Counted from the stretch's first letter, positions 1 through 13,223 are shown. The stretch is DNA of 64,000 bases from Rhexocercosporidium sp. MPI-PUGE-AT-0058 (GCA_020746875.1 JAGTJL010000004.1:186001-250000), one strand, 5' to 3'. The notes: generated from the letters alone by a model not told the origin. Numbers and translations are program-made.

Positions 1-204
1 GCTGTATTATAGCGTAACCTAGCCAGCCACTTATATAGCGAAGGCAAACAGAACGCGAAAGACGCTTCATTTTATTGGAAACATTACATAATACAGACTG
101 ATTCTAAGGCAAGTTATCTGTTGTTATTGAGATGCCGGAAGCCATTTCAGATCTTATGCGGGCTTCTCCAAAGTTGAAGAGCGGCAAGATACCTAGATAA
201 GAGG

Positions 205-1030
205 GTTATAAGGCACAGGCCAACTTTTTGCTCTGCTCGGGGAGGAGTCCGGAGGATGTCGGGAAGCGGAAATTTCCGGCAAGATCTCGCGCAGCCACAC
301 CTTTAACAGCCACAGATTTTAACTTATTACAATTTTACCGAGATTACTATATAACCACACCACCGCTGACCGGGATCCTTAATCGCTTGATTGGAGAGGT
401 ATCAGGCTATGTGGCGACGGCGTATGACATAGCGCGCTCTAGCCGCCACAACACTGAGAATAACTTTTTGGCATGGTAATAAAACTCGGAAATCCATATC
501 TAATCGTTCTATAAGTTTAATAGGCGAAAAGAGCTTGACGGTAGTGTCGCGGGTCGAGGGGTCTTATCACGCTATAATAAGAGGCTCTCTATAATTCAAG
601 TGGCCGGCGACGACGCCATCAAAATTTTCGGAATTAATAAGTCAGCAGTGTTCGGGAGAGGCATACAACGTAACTAAAATAAAAATAACGTCCGTCCTTA
701 CGTAGCGAGAAACCCGGTGTGCCGAGAACGACCAATCAGATCGCAGGGATCGCAGACCTTTCTTCTACGATATCCTCTTAAAACTAACCACAACAAGAAG
801 TTTTAATATTCAGATTCAATAATAGGTTTATCACACTAGTCCTATTAATATAGCGATTTGTGAATCTCAAATTTATTGAATTTCTCGGCACGGTGGGTTT
901 CTCGCCACGTAGGGACGGACGTTATATAGAAATTTTGATACATTCGCAAATTTAGAGTCGCTTGAATTCGAAGTACCTACGATTTGTCTCGTTACAGGGT
1001 GCGTCTCGCTACGCAGGGACAGACGTTAGA
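205..1030 (+). repeat. Dispersed repeat, copy A (interrupted by a MITE)
   Basis: This stretch matches 46036-46595 over nearly its full length, beginning near the shared ACTTTTTGCTCT and GGAGGATGTCGGG and ending at the shared GCAGGGACAGACGTTA. The two copies differ mainly by C/T and G/A substitutions, as expected of RIP, and copy A carries a 235-bp insertion at 688-922 that copy B lacks. No credible protein can be read through it. Both copies sit in an NLR-rich neighbourhood, and copy B directly follows a NACHT-WD40 relic. What the repeat is (transposon end, gene 3' region or non-autonomous element) is unknown. Confidence 0.8.
688..922. mobile_element. 235-bp MITE with ~41-bp terminal inverted repeats
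   Basis: The left end starts ACGTCCGTCCTTACGTAGCG and the right end is its near-perfect reverse complement (ends CACGTAGGGACGGACGT); about 41 bp at each end pair, with a few RIP-type mismatches. TA flanks both sides (686-687 and 923-924). The homologous copy B near 46.5 kb has an uninterrupted A-rich run with a single TA at the equivalent place, that is, an empty site. There is no coding capacity. TA target duplication and long inverted repeats place it with Tc1/mariner-type MITEs. The autonomous partner is not seen in the window. Confidence 0.85.
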
Positions 1031-1964
1031 GACGTTCTTAAGAGACCAAATGTGTGACGGACGTGATTCCCATCTCAGCAGGCACCACTTCAGTTGCCGA
1101 AGATAGGATGCTGAATACTTGGAGAATTACCTTCAAGCTAAGGTGCATCCCTGCGTGCCGGAAAACCCTCCGTGCCGGAAAAGCTAATAGGTACTTTGAC
1201 TTTGAGCATCATAAAACCTACGTAAACTATAATAATTCTCTATAATGTTTTGAAAGTTATATTCTATGGCTATTCTAAGACACTTTCAGCCTCTTTTAAC
1301 AGAAAACCATACTCATATTGTCGCCGCTACGGCTGATTTACAAAGGGTCTCATTTTGTAGCCAAACGTACTTTTTCTTATCACCGCTTTATCTCTAGACT
1401 CTAGTACTTCTAATACCTATAAAAGGATCTTATTCGAGCTCTTAGGCTCTACAACCATATAAGAAGTCGTTGTCAGCCTTGCGGCTGCTGTGGCATACAA
1501 ATCTATGCATGATCGCCACGCGGATCGGTACCTCGGATCGAAGCGAGTGACGATCTTGGTGGAGATTAGCCCCGCACACCCCACAGTAACTTACTGCCTG
1601 AGATTCAAGGCTGTAGAATCGAACTCCAAAGATTAAAGGTAAATTCAGGATTAAGATTTCTGTTTTTATCATCCACTCTCAATTCCTTCAGCTTCTTTTG
1701 CAGCGACAGAAACAAATCATACTCAATCGAAATTGACTTCGAATATGGCATGCCTATGGCTTCCAGAATTCCAGCCTGAGCGATTGGCCGGTCTTGCGCG
1801 CTTCCAATGATGTACGACAATGTCATTGCCGCGAGGCTGCCTCCGCTGAGTCCCCCAGCCTCAACACGACGTTTCCTCCAACTTCACTCTGCATCTATAT
1901 TGATTCGACGGCTTAACAACTGCCTGAAACCCCACCCTACTGCGACCCTCGAACCTTTCGAATA
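1031..1964. other. Non-coding stretch between repeat and NLR relic
   Basis: No convincing coding sequence. Short open frames on both strands have no recognisable domain. A small imperfect duplication (CCCTGCGTGCCGGAAAA / CCCTCCGTGCCGGAAAA) lies near 1150-1185. Confidence 0.4.
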
Positions 1965-3762
1965 ATGCGTCTGCTATAGTCTGACGATGATGACAACCTC
2001 AGCCTGATTGAGTTCTTTAAAAGCGCCATACCTAACTATGCTATACTTTCACACAGGTGGGGAACGGACGAGGTTACCTTCAAGGACCTAACAGACGGTA
2101 CGAACAAGGGTAAAGCTGGCGGCTATGGCAAGATACAGTTTTGCGGAGAACAGGCTAGGCGTGATGGCTTGAAATACTTTTGGGTCGATATATGCTGCAT
2201 CGACAAATCAAGTAGCGCGGAGCTCTTTAAAGCTATTAACTCGATGTTTCGCTGGTATTAAAAAGCGACCAAATGTTACGTCTATTTATCGAATGTTTCG
2301 ACAGGGGATCGAAAAGCAAGTAGTGCGTCTACCGAGTGTACATGGGAATCTGCTTTTCGAGCAAGCAAATGGTTTACACGGGGCTAGACCTTATAAGAAC
2401 TCCTTGCTCTAAGATCAGTTGAATTTTATTCCCGGGAAGGAAAGAGTCTAAGTAACAAGACGACTCTCGAGCAACAAATCCACGAGATTACGGGAGTCCC
2501 AGCGACGGCGCTTCGACAATACTCTTTCTCCTAATTCGACATCAATAAGCGATTCTCGTAGGCAAAGAGTCGACAGACCACACGCGGAGAAGATAAGGCA
2601 TATTCGCTCTTTGGGATTTTCGATGTCCAGATGCCACTTCTTTATGGCGAAGGAGAAGTTAAGGCGTTTCTGCGGCTCCGGGAGGCAATTGCCAGACCTT
2701 TAAAGGGTAAGTCCTATCCCGACGACTGATGCCTGGCGCACCTTAAGTCGCAAAGGTCGAAGCTGACCCCGCGCTAGTGACGTCCCGACCCGCAGAATAA
2801 CCAGAGACTCCACCGAACTCGTCGATCGTCATACCCTTTAGTCGCGACGCAGACTTCGTCGAGCGAGGAATACTCGATTAGATTCACTAGAAATGTGCTA
2901 TTTTAGGTTCTCGGATCGCGCTTGTTGGGTTAGGCGGCGTCGGGTATGCAGAACCCCTTTAGTTAATTGTTTTGCTAACTACTATAAAGCAAATCGCAAC
3001 TCGCCATCGAATACGCCTATCGAACTCGAGACCGCTCGCCAGAGACATAAGTGTTTTAAGTCCACGCAAGTAATGCTTCCCGGTTTGAGCAGAGCTTTCG
3101 AGATATTGCAGACCGCGTCAAGGTTTCTGGACGACAGAATCCACAAGCCGATATACTCCAGCTCGTACACGACTGGCTGTGTGATAAAAGGAAGGGAAAG
3201 TGGGTCCTTATACTTAATAATGTGGACGATGCTGGCTTTCTCGTTGAGGCTCCAACCGGTGATGAGGCTAGGCACACGAACAGCAGAAGAAGTGAGAAGG
3301 CAAAACGGCTTGTGGAATACAATGCCAGAATGGGACGATTCTCATCACCACAAGGACTAAGCTAATAGCGTTACAGCTTGTAGAAGACCACAACTTGATT
3401 ATAATAAAGCCTATGGACAAGACCGACGCAATAGCATTACTTAAAAAGAAGCTTAGGATGCGAGAGGACAGCGATATCGATGGCAAGAACTGTGATGTTA
3501 GTGACCTGGCTATAGCGCTGGAATACATGTCGCTTGCTATCGTCTAAGCAGCGGCATATATTTGCCAGAGAGCGCTAAGGTGTTCGGTGTCGGAGTACCT
3601 AGACAAGTTTCGGAGGAGCGACCGCAAGAAGACAAGTCTCTTGGATAATAAAGCTGGACATCTTCGACGTGACCGAGAGGCTAAGAACTCTATCATTATC
3701 ATATGGCACATCTCATTCGAGCACATACGTTAAAGTAGGCCATCGGCAGCTGACTTGCTGTC
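1965..3762 (+). pseudogene. HET - NB-ARC NLR-like protein, RIP-degraded
   Basis: The relic opens with ATG CGT CTG CTA followed by a stop, then reads through the start of a HET domain (IPNYAILSHRWGTDEVTF, then YFWVDICCIDK, then WFTRG) typical of fungal incompatibility/NLR proteins. After a probable donor at 2705, a linker (PFSRDADFVERG) leads into an NB-ARC domain: P-loop GLGGVG/KS split by a 46-bp intron at 2944-2989 (donor GTATGC, branch CTAAC), then a Walker B-like WVLILNNVDD near 3210-3240. Many codons expected to be Trp or Gln are TAA/TAG (for example ET*VF*VH near 3040), matching RIP. Coding similarity stops abruptly near 3762, where a different NB-ARC relic begins. In life such proteins act in non-self recognition and regulated cell death. 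This copy cannot be translated. Confidence 0.8.
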
Positions 3763-3764
3763 AC

Positions 3765-5170
3765 AGGACACTCAAAGGCGATAGCTTCCGCCGTACCGTT
3801 ATTCTTCACGGTTTAAGTGGAATCGGCAAGACATAACTCACTGTTGCATATGCGAAGCGGCATAAGGACGACTACTCAGCAATATTCTGGCTAAACATTA
3901 AGGATGAGGATTCTCTGAAACAGAATTTCGTTAAGGTAGTAAAGCGAATACTATAAGATCATCCGTTGGCTAGCCGGCTAAGCAATAAGTTATGAATATG
4001 AACTAAAACCTTGACGAGGTGGTAGACGCTATTAAAGCCTGACTAAATCTGCCTAACAATACACAATGGTTAATAATATACGACAATTACGATCACCCGA
4101 CAGTAGCAGGCAACGTAGATCCCGCAGCAGTAGATATTCGTAAATATCTCCCCGAGTCATACTAAGGGTTAATTATTATCACGACGCGGTCGTCCCAAGT
4201 TGAAATCGGGATTCCTATCTAAGTTCGAAAGCTGAGAAATGTAAGGGATAGTCTTGTGATTCTGTCAAACGCATCGAGACGAGAAGAACTAATAAATAAT
4301 ATGAACTTTTTAAATTTTTTATTATAACTCTAACTTACTTACTAAATCCCGATGCTAGAAGGCTTGTCGAAGAATTGGATGGGTTTCCACTTGCACTTAC
4401 TATTACTAGAGCATATTTAAACTAAGTATTAATAAGCTTCGCTGCCTACCTTCGGTTATATAAGAAGTCATGGGCGAAACTTCAAAAAATGAGCCCTGAG
4501 CTAGGCTCATACGAAGACCGAACGCTTTATTCTATATGGCAGATATCATTTGATTACGTCGAATAGCGGAACTTTCTCTTAGCGAAGCTTCTTAGCCTGT
4601 AGGCGTATTTTAATAACTAAGATCTTTGGTTTAAGCTTTTCCGATATGCCGATTCTAAGGATCAGGAATAGATATAATAGCTTACTAAGGACGAGTTAAA
4701 CTTCCACGATGCAGTGCGAGTCTTAAGTAACCATAGGCTAGTGGAGGTAGCTATATATTTACAGGAATGGATCGAGTCAAAAGGGTGATAGCATTTATGG
4801 ATGCGTACACTCGTGGACAATTCACGCTTTAAACCAAGAGTAGGATTCCGACTTAAGCCGGCTAGCTGTGAAGTTTATAAGAGCACATTTCCCAGGAGAG
4901 GAGGATATTCGACCATAATTAACATAACGTCGACTTCTTTAGCATGCAGCTAGATGCTCGTAATTTTTTTTGCAAACGGCTTAGTTGCAGACAATAGAAT
5001 AGAATAGGCTTGCTACAACCTGGGTCTCTTGTACGCCGACTAAGGCAAGCTGGTCGAGGCCGAGGCCATGTATTAGCAGGCGCTGTAAGGCAAGGAGAAG
5101 GCATGGGGTCCGGAGCACACGTCGACGCTCGACACGGTCAACAACCTGGGTCTCCTTTACGCCGTGGCTG
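3765..5170 (+). pseudogene. NB-ARC-TPR NLR-like protein, RIP-degraded
   Basis: A second NB-ARC reading frame starts with RTVILHGLSGIGKT (P-loop) at about 3790-3835, continues through a Walker B region (WLIIYDNYDHP-like, near 4070) and a helical ARC part (DARRLVEELDGFPLAL near 4350), and ends in tetratricopeptide repeats (GKLVEAEAMY, LQGKEKAWGPEHTSTLD, NNLGLLYA at about 5030-5165). Numerous TAA/TAG codons stand where Trp or Gln is expected. The TPR end remains GC-richer than the NB-ARC part. The frame begins inside the NB-ARC rather than at a protein start, so this is a 5'-truncated gene joined to the preceding HET-NB-ARC relic. It is non-functional as it stands. Confidence 0.8.
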
Positions 5171-8100
5171 AATTCCCGGTTTATTGCGGCCGAGCACTAA
5201 TGCGCTAATAAGGGTTTGGCACAATCAATATTTAAAGTCTTCCAGTCTTTAGTAGTGCCTAAGAAGAGAATTCTAGGTATTAGATTTATGGGGATACCTA
5301 GTATATGCTCATTTAAGGTCGACTGTTTCTTAGAGTTTAAGCGTAACAAGATAAAAAGTAAATAAGTAAAAGTATGGCCTAGATATCCATAAGGAATTGC
5401 TTCGTAAAAACATAAATAAAAGGTTGTGTTTTTTAAAAAGCTTTATATTACTCCTCGAGGATGAAGTACGGGGTGTAAGGAGCAGAATGTTATTATTTTT
5501 AAAGAATCTCCTACGTCGAGGCGCGACTAAACAATTGTTATTAAAAGGGTTAATACCGACGGAGAGGGTGATGTTTAAGGAGGGGTAATGTTGAAGAAGG
5601 TTTATAGTAAGGAGAGCTGCTATTAATATTGCAGAAATTTAGACGGGTTAATTAATGTTACAGGAACTAACTTAGATCTAGTTTACCACCTGCGATGAGA
5701 GAGGCATTAAGAACTTAACCATTATCCTCAGGGTTAGGATCTCCTACAGGCCTCTTCATTGAGTCTGCGTCGTTAATCCTAGCGTTTACAATAGTTACTA
5801 TAAGCTCTAGAGTTATTGCATTTATATAAATAAGAAAGCATAAAAGCAAACAATTCGAATTTTAAATGATTTCCTGAAGGCTCTATAACTCGAGTTGAGA
5901 TTATTACACCCCGTAAATAATTATTTACACATTCTTACTAACTTTAATTAATAGGCGCACTTTTTCCAAATACGCCTTAACCGTCTTAAACAATATAATA
6001 ATAATAATGTCATTTCGGTTATAGACCTCGTTTATTATATTAAGCATAGGTTTTAATGTTGCCAAGCTACGTACTTTATTAATATTGTCCTAATCACTAG
6101 TATCTACGTCAGAATCGCCATTTAAGCTCGACCTCTCGAGACAGAGAGGGCAAATAATACAGAATGAAGCTCTCACTAGGTCAGCACTAGCGCCAATTCG
6201 AAGGAACTTCCAGACACCGACTATATGCGTACATATTATATACGACTTCTATTTTTGAAGGCGTAGCCAATGGCAAGAAAGGCATAAAACCTCTGTTTAA
6301 ATAAAAGTGAGAATAGCCATAGTAAGTCGCAAAAAGATATAACGGTTACGTTAATCTATCGCGTTATTAACCTTTTAGTCTATTACGATAGATATTCGTT
6401 TACCTTTTATTATTCTTAAGAGCGACAAAGAAGTGGACAAGTTCGTGCCTCAAATCTAAAAATATAAGGGACCAAAAGAAATCGTCGAGGGCTTAAATAG
6501 ACGTATTACGGCAATTAAAACCCTATTAATTATACATTTCTAAGTTTAGGCTTTAGAGCCAGAACCGGTCCTTATTAGGCAAGCGCTAATGAAAAAACAC
6601 GTGACAAATCCACAAATAAACGCTAAGATTAACTAGTTTTTACTTATAAGGCAGTCTTTAAATAATTAATGCCAAAAATATTTCCTAGAGTATTTAGCCT
6701 AATACTAAGTTATATATTAAAGCACTAAAAGACCAGTAAATTTTGTGACGACAACATTTATAAGCAAACTTTAATTATATCATTAGGAGTACTTCGCAGT
6801 TTTATTTACTTTCCTAAATTACCTTTCGACCTCCAGAATATAATATAGAATATCACTCTATCGGAGCCACGCTCGATCAGTGGAGAGGATTGTTTCCGTG
6901 AATAATAATATAATAAGATCGTCCGTTTCTTATTGCCAGTTGCCCTACACGTATGCCACCGCTCTCGATCTTTGGGTCTCAGAACACTCACTCTCATTAA
7001 CCAGCCAGGTACGGTCCTTCTCCAGACCATAATTATATCCGAACCATAGATGCGGGAGTGGCGCCTATCCATCTTCCACAACCTCGTCGTCCCGGGAAGA
7101 ACTCCATCCTAGCTGCTCAATGAACTCCATGAATGCGCGGAGCTGCTTAAAGGACCTCTTGTGCTTCTTGCTACAATGGCTCGCATGCACTTAAGGCTAG
7201 TACAGATTGTCTTTCAATATTCCATATCGATATAAATCCAGCAAGTTAAGGTCCTAGGAATCGAATTCGGGATTGCTACGTCTGCCATATTTAGCCACAA
7301 TCCGAGTTTGCTCCACCACACAAAATGTCCTTTAGATGGGATTCTTAAATACACTAGTCGTAATTGCGGTTCCTGTCTCTAAGCTATCACGTCATAAGGC
7401 GGGGAAGCTAAAGATATTAAGACGGTAGCTGTAAAATGAGGAATTCGGGTCAGCATAGGCGCTGTCGTCTCTGAACTAATTGAGGGGTGAATAGTTCACT
7501 TTATAAAGACTACGACAACGTCTTCCTTATCTTCAAGCTATTGGCCAGAAGATACGGAGGTATATGATGTGCCTCCTTAGTAAGCTGTAGGCCAGTTAGC
7601 CTTCTTCTTCTTCCCGCCCTAGCTAAGTCAGGAGAGGGAACTAACAACCACCGTAAAGCCACAAGAGAACAGGCTTTTTCTGTCCAGGTTTGGACTTTGT
7701 CCGGACATTGAGTGACAGACAGTCCTCGCTTTGACTATGGCCAACTTAATCGAGCATCAAGAACACATTGTGTGCATTTTCAGGGGAGCCGGTGAGGTCT
7801 ATGCTTGAAATAGGGAGAGTATTTACTAGGCAGTCACTACACGCGCGTTACCCGTTAGCCGGGGACATCGGGTACAGTGTGGGGGCAGAAAGAGTATCGG
7901 GAAGCCGTTTTGCTTGCTTACGGTAACTAGAAAGACAGAAAGGCAGGGTCTCAGCAATCTGATACTGACTCTTAGGAGTTAGGGAGACTAAGGCAGGGTG
8001 GAGGTAGGCAGTATTTAATATTTCGTTTTTTACAACTAACGAATTTTGACCCATCAACTCTTCCTAAAGGATTCACAAATGCCACTAGTGGCGCAAACCC

Positions 8101-9638
8101 TCAGCTGTCCTACCGGCGGCTTTACATACGGGATGCCGAGATACTCCAACACCTGTAAGGCGTTCGGAGCCGGATGACCAGTCACAAACCACTTGTCGTC
8201 CCGACTCGTCGGCCGATATTGTTATTATTATTATCAACAGTATCAACGAGCGCCGTCCCAACGGCCGCAAGGGGGACCAAAAGGGAGAGCAAAAGGCAGT
8301 TCATGATTGACTAATAGATTAGTTGATTGGCCGATACAAGCCAGAAAGGACGTAATGAAAAGAAATTTCAACGTGGCCAAGGACCCTCCATCTACTTATA
8401 CTTATATGTTTTTGTGCAACTATGCATGCGCAAACGGACTAACCCTTAAGCTCCCCTTCACCACAAAGAGTCTTCACGACAATCGCACAACCGGCTAAAA
8501 CAGCGATAAGTACAAGACGGTAAGCTTGAGAACCATTCCAAATTCCAGACTGCTGTCTTCCACCCTTTTTATTCCTTTTGCAGTAGGAGAGGAGAGCATG
8601 GGTAAACAGACCATTAATTTCTCTCGAAGCCCCTTTCGAACGGACCTAAGGGCAAGAAGGAAGACAGCAGAGATTAGAAAAGCAGGACGAGATGGACTCG
8701 TATTACTAGATCTTGAGATAATGTAACGAAAGACGCCGGAATACGGGAATCAGCACAATACGTGGCTGAAATATATCACTTCTACCTGGGCTAAAAGTAA
8801 GACAAATAATTAATACAAAAACGGTTCGTGCGTCTTCTGGAAGCATTCCCGTGTTTTAAGATCCTAATAAGGGATCGGGCGAGATGTTGGGTACTCCTTG
8901 CGAGATGCCGGCTTCCGCGGACCATCGATTGTTTCCGCATTTTCGATCAAGATACAGAGGTGGCTTAACAAGGTTCGGCGGGAAGCATCCAGTAGAGACA
9001 TATAAGGTCGGCTTTTGTGATCTCGTTTAGACTCTTTAAGAGCGCGAGGAGCGTTCAAGCTTTCTTTTGATTCCTCGCGCTACGTCTTGTATCTAGAATT
9101 AATACATACCTTAACTCAAACCCTCACACACGGCACCGTGCTCTTTACGGTACTATAATCGTTACGGTACCGCAAGACTAACGGCGCCGTATAAGAAGTC
9201 CAAGCATAACCTTTTTATCACCCAGCCCTGCCAAGCACGCACTACCCAACCCCCCCAACCAGCACAGTATGCGGCCTTCTCCATTCATGTTTCCAACTCT
9301 TTTTTTTTTTTTTTCGTAAGACTGAAGCTCGAAATACAGAAAGATATCTAAGTTAAGTCGATACTATTACAATTAAACTGATTGCCGAGGTCGACCAAAG
9401 CGCTCGCTCCAAACACACGTTTGCAAATAACTATAATCAAGTATGCCACTTTGTCCATCGTATCACCATCGCGCCGGGCTACCATACCGTCCCAGGTTGA
9501 CCGATTGTACAATAGGCTTGATCGGAGCTTAAGTCGGTCCTCAGAAATGATGGGAGATCTTTAAGCCTCTCTTTGTCGAGCCATGTAGATTGGGTTTAGA
9601 GATCTTCACGCAGCTGCTCGCCTGAGGCGCTGAGCCTG
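5171..9638. other. AT-rich, gene-free RIP desert
   Basis: From about 5.2 to 6.8 kb the sequence is strongly AT-rich and TpA-rich with stops in all frames. From 6.8 to 9.6 kb composition is more even but no frame carries a recognisable domain. A T-run lies at 9300-9314. The tract probably consists of old, RIPped transposon and NLR debris, but no element ends could be paired. Confidence 0.5.
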
Positions 9639-9905
9639 TTGAGAAGCGTGTCAGAAGGCGTAATTATGATTCGGAAAGCTCGAGGAACTTCTGGTACTTT
9701 TTTTTATATAATCTCATCGTTGTCGGATTATCCTAATATAAATAAGTTTAATAAGAGTCCTTATTTACGTGCGTTTAAACTAAGTGCAACGCGGTTTACC
9801 GTATCCAGTCGATCAATTATTGAATAGGCGCCTCTTCAAGTATATTATTCGGCTATTATCTTCGCCCTAAAGAAGAGCATTGTTCGAGAAACGTTTAAAG
9901 AATAT
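9639..9905 (+). pseudogene. NACHT-WD40 (NWD) NLR relic: linker region only
   Basis: The reading frame ends with a segment that parallels the linker just before the WD40 repeats of the relic at 44.4-45.8 kb: FKLSATRFTVSSRSIIE, stop, APLQVYYSAIIFA, then KKSIVRETFKEYIPS. In the other copy the equivalents are DAKRFILSYYSIAG, PPLQLYSSALTFAPKKSIIR and NTFQDYIPDWI. Neither the NACHT nor the WD40 part is preserved next to it. A stop interrupts the frame near 9825 and another follows YIPS. This is a short decayed fragment of a HET-E/NWD-family gene. Confidence 0.65.
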
Positions 9906-11858
9906 ATCCCGTCTTAGCCAAAAAATATATTTAAATAAAACGATTACAAAAAATAAAATAATCTATTTCAACTCTGAACTCAAGTACTAATAATATATAA
10001 ATTAAATTACATAATGCGGCCTCTAATAGCTCTATCTACTCTCTTAATTAAAGACAAATAAATGGAAATATCTATCTCATATTTAATTTCTTTTCCAAGT
10101 TCTATTATATAATCCTGACTTTCGTTGACTTTAGCCCTATTTAGATTTGCCGATACTATAATCTTAACTTTTAGCCCACAGCCAGTACGTGACTAAAGCT
10201 CGTAAGCGTCTCCGAGGCTTTAGTAGTAAGTATGCCTGTTTCGAGAGGGCTTCGTGGCACCGTAGCTGCCAAGGAAACCCGGAAGGTATGCCTGAATAAA
10301 GGCTTTAAATATAACTGTGCAAGAAATCAATAGAGCGACGTAAACCTCTACCGCAAACCAAACTACTGCATCGACCTAAAATTATATTAAAAATATATTA
10401 GAAAGAGAAGTATATATAAATAAGAAGTATATTATATTCCTTATTAACATATTAATATAAAAGCCGAAAGGCGATATAATAGTTTTTACGTATAAGTATT
10501 ATCACTCCAATCTATAAGAAAGTTTTAATAAGTTAATATATAACTTATAAGGACAGGGGACGCATAAGAAGGTATAATTAATAACTTAATTAAGTATTTT
10601 AACCGGAATATACTAGCGAGAAGAACACTAATACTAATTAGCTCTATTGTTAATATCTCTGACTATCTTTCCAATTAAACTCTTATAGTAATCTAATGCC
10701 AAATATACTTATTAGACTTATTTACTGCTTTTTAAGAACTATAACCGTTATTAATATCCTTATTATAAAAGGCTTTTCTCACGTTTTAAGCTTTAGAAAA
10801 CTAGAATTAATAATATAAATACTATTATATTAAATACTATATTTATAATAATAGCAGAAAGTTAATAGGCAGCGATATTAAAGCAAGTATTAAGTGTATT
10901 TAGATGCTAGAGTTTCGAGAGAGGCACGCACATCAAATATAATGCCACCGACGATCCAATTACATAAGCAGAGACTAGTATTATAGATATGTACACAATC
11001 GCTCGAAACTTCTTATTAAGTAAAAGCCGAAAGTAAAAGGTAAAGTAAGATAGCTTAATAAACATTTAGCAGATATAATAGAAGAACTGCTTATTAATTA
11101 GCGCTATTTTACGAGAGATAGAAAATAAGTAGGCTGGTCTACTCCTTGTAATACTATAGCCATTATGTATGCCGGCATATTCTTAAGCTTAAAGTATTGA
11201 ATATATAACCTTTCCTTATATTTTGCAGCTAATTTTATATTAATAATAGGCTCGTTAACGTTCCTAAAGCTTTATGACTCATAAAAGATTATAAGTAATA
11301 AATATATAAAAGGCAAAATAAATACAACCGTAATAAGAACTATATTATATTATTATATTATATAATAACGAATTTAAGGATAATATATTATCATCCGCTT
11401 TAATAAGCTTAATTAAGAAGGCCTGAATAAGAAGCCTCGCTGTAATAGCAATAATTGAAAGTGCTATAAAAGCACCGTTCAAACAAACGATTAGGCTCCT
11501 CTTATTGCCTATAGCCATGAATATATCCCGAGAAGTATAAGTAAGTGATTAATTATTAGAAAGAATTTCCTGTGAGCTCTTATGCCGTAAAATAAAGACT
11601 TTATATTAAAGCAGAATAGCCACGGACTGGGACTCTAAACGATATAAAAGATCCGTATATATATAAGACTAGACTTTTATAAGGTATCTCCTCGCTTAAA
11701 GACGGAAAATGCCGAGCCCGTCGCCTTTTATATTGCCAGTAAGCAATTTCCTTATCATGTAATCTGATAACGCTATAGTATACGCGGCCGTAGTATAGTA
11801 GCTATATAAGTTCAAAAGACGGTAGGAAAGGTCCGTGATCTAATAATTGATTAGAGAT
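9906..11858. other. Very AT-rich RIP desert
   Basis: The sequence is dominated by TA-rich runs with stops in every frame. A short patch of more even composition is seen at about 10180-10300. No transposase, reverse transcriptase or terminal repeat could be recognised. Confidence 0.5.
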
Positions 11859-13223
11859 CTAAGGAAGTATAAACCTAAGAAAAATGCGTATCTCTGGGGA
11901 AGATAAGCCTACAAATGGCTTAGATTCATCCTCTTTGTCGAATATTACGCATTTAAATAATCGTTTATAAATTCTACGAGTTCTTATTATGACCTCTCTC
12001 CCTCTTTTTCTTATGCAGCGTCCTAATACGCCCTCTATACTAATATTAATATCCCTGCTTAAAGCTGAACGGCCCACCTCGCAAGCGGGATACGTTAACC
12101 AATTACCCACCGTGCAAAATATTAGCGGAAGGTATTACTGTAGCAACGGGATGATCGCGGGGAAACTGGCCCGGCCCAAGTGCGGTGCTATATTTCGTGC
12201 CTCAACGACTGGGTAGAAGGAAACTGCCGGGCAAGCTATTCAGCGCAAGACCTTATAGCGTGCGGGGCGTTAAGAGCATTCTATTAAAGGATGCATCGTC
12301 TCTTCCACAGTAAGAATCGCTTGCTCTGCCATTTACTAAATACCGCAACGCTCGACCACCATTTATAAGGGGCCACCTCCTATATTTCAGTATACTTAGC
12401 CACTATTAATGTGCCATTGATGGCGCTCCTGGTCTCGTCGCAATATACATCAGAGGAAATTTAGTAATTAGTCCTCCTATGCTTAACGTGCGGCACAAGC
12501 GGATGGCCTAACTGTAGGTACGGCGGTCGTGTTATTATGGAATATATAAAAGGTTAGGGGGGTAGAGTAGCCTGCCATAACAAAGGTTAGATGCTGATCT
12601 AATATCAAAAATAAGGACGAAAAAGGCCATGATAAATGAAATAGGGTTAGCAGAAAAAGAAATTCAACTTATCGTTCATAAGGTTATTAGTAGTCATCGA
12701 CAATGTCAAAAAGGACTCCGCAGAGTATGAGTTTTAGAGAAAACAATATGCTCAGGCGAACCATCATCCGGCGAAAACAACATGAGAAGCTTCTTTACTG
12801 GGTTTCATGTGGAAAATGGTGAAGAATATAGTCATATTAAGTCGGGGCTTGACAGCCAGGAAAAATCTCCTCACTGTTATAAACCCTAGCCGAGTAGGTA
12901 TTAATAAACTAATGAAAATCAACATCAGAGTCCAGAAACAAAGGCACACACAAGTCACCTCTTTTTGGGCAAGTTAAATTATATCCTTGCTGCATCTCGT
13001 TCTGAAAAGCCCGGAAGACTGGGACAGAATCAACGGAGATCGAAACCTAAACTTTATGCTTCTCGCAGTTATGCAAAAGAAATAACTAGCCTATTAGTTA
13101 CATATATATTATCATTTAAGTAATTCAAACTCTGTGTCTTCAAATGAATGTACAGTCCAATTTCATAAATCAAAATCCAACATACATCAACCGATTCGTT
13201 CATTGTAGCTGCTCTCAGACGGC
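11859..13223. other. No supportable gene
   Basis: Only short open frames without start context, splice signals or domain resemblance were seen on either strand. The region lies 3' of the small heat-shock gene. Confidence 0.4.

Noticed and set aside
2893..3528. Frames of 86-155 codons on both strands in the first NB-ARC relic
   Set aside because: The recognisable NB-ARC protein lies in a different, stop-interrupted plus-strand frame; these are chance frames over it.
10000..11800. An LTR retrotransposon in the AT-rich desert
   Set aside because: Reading both strands gave no reverse-transcriptase or integrase motif and no paired terminal repeats.
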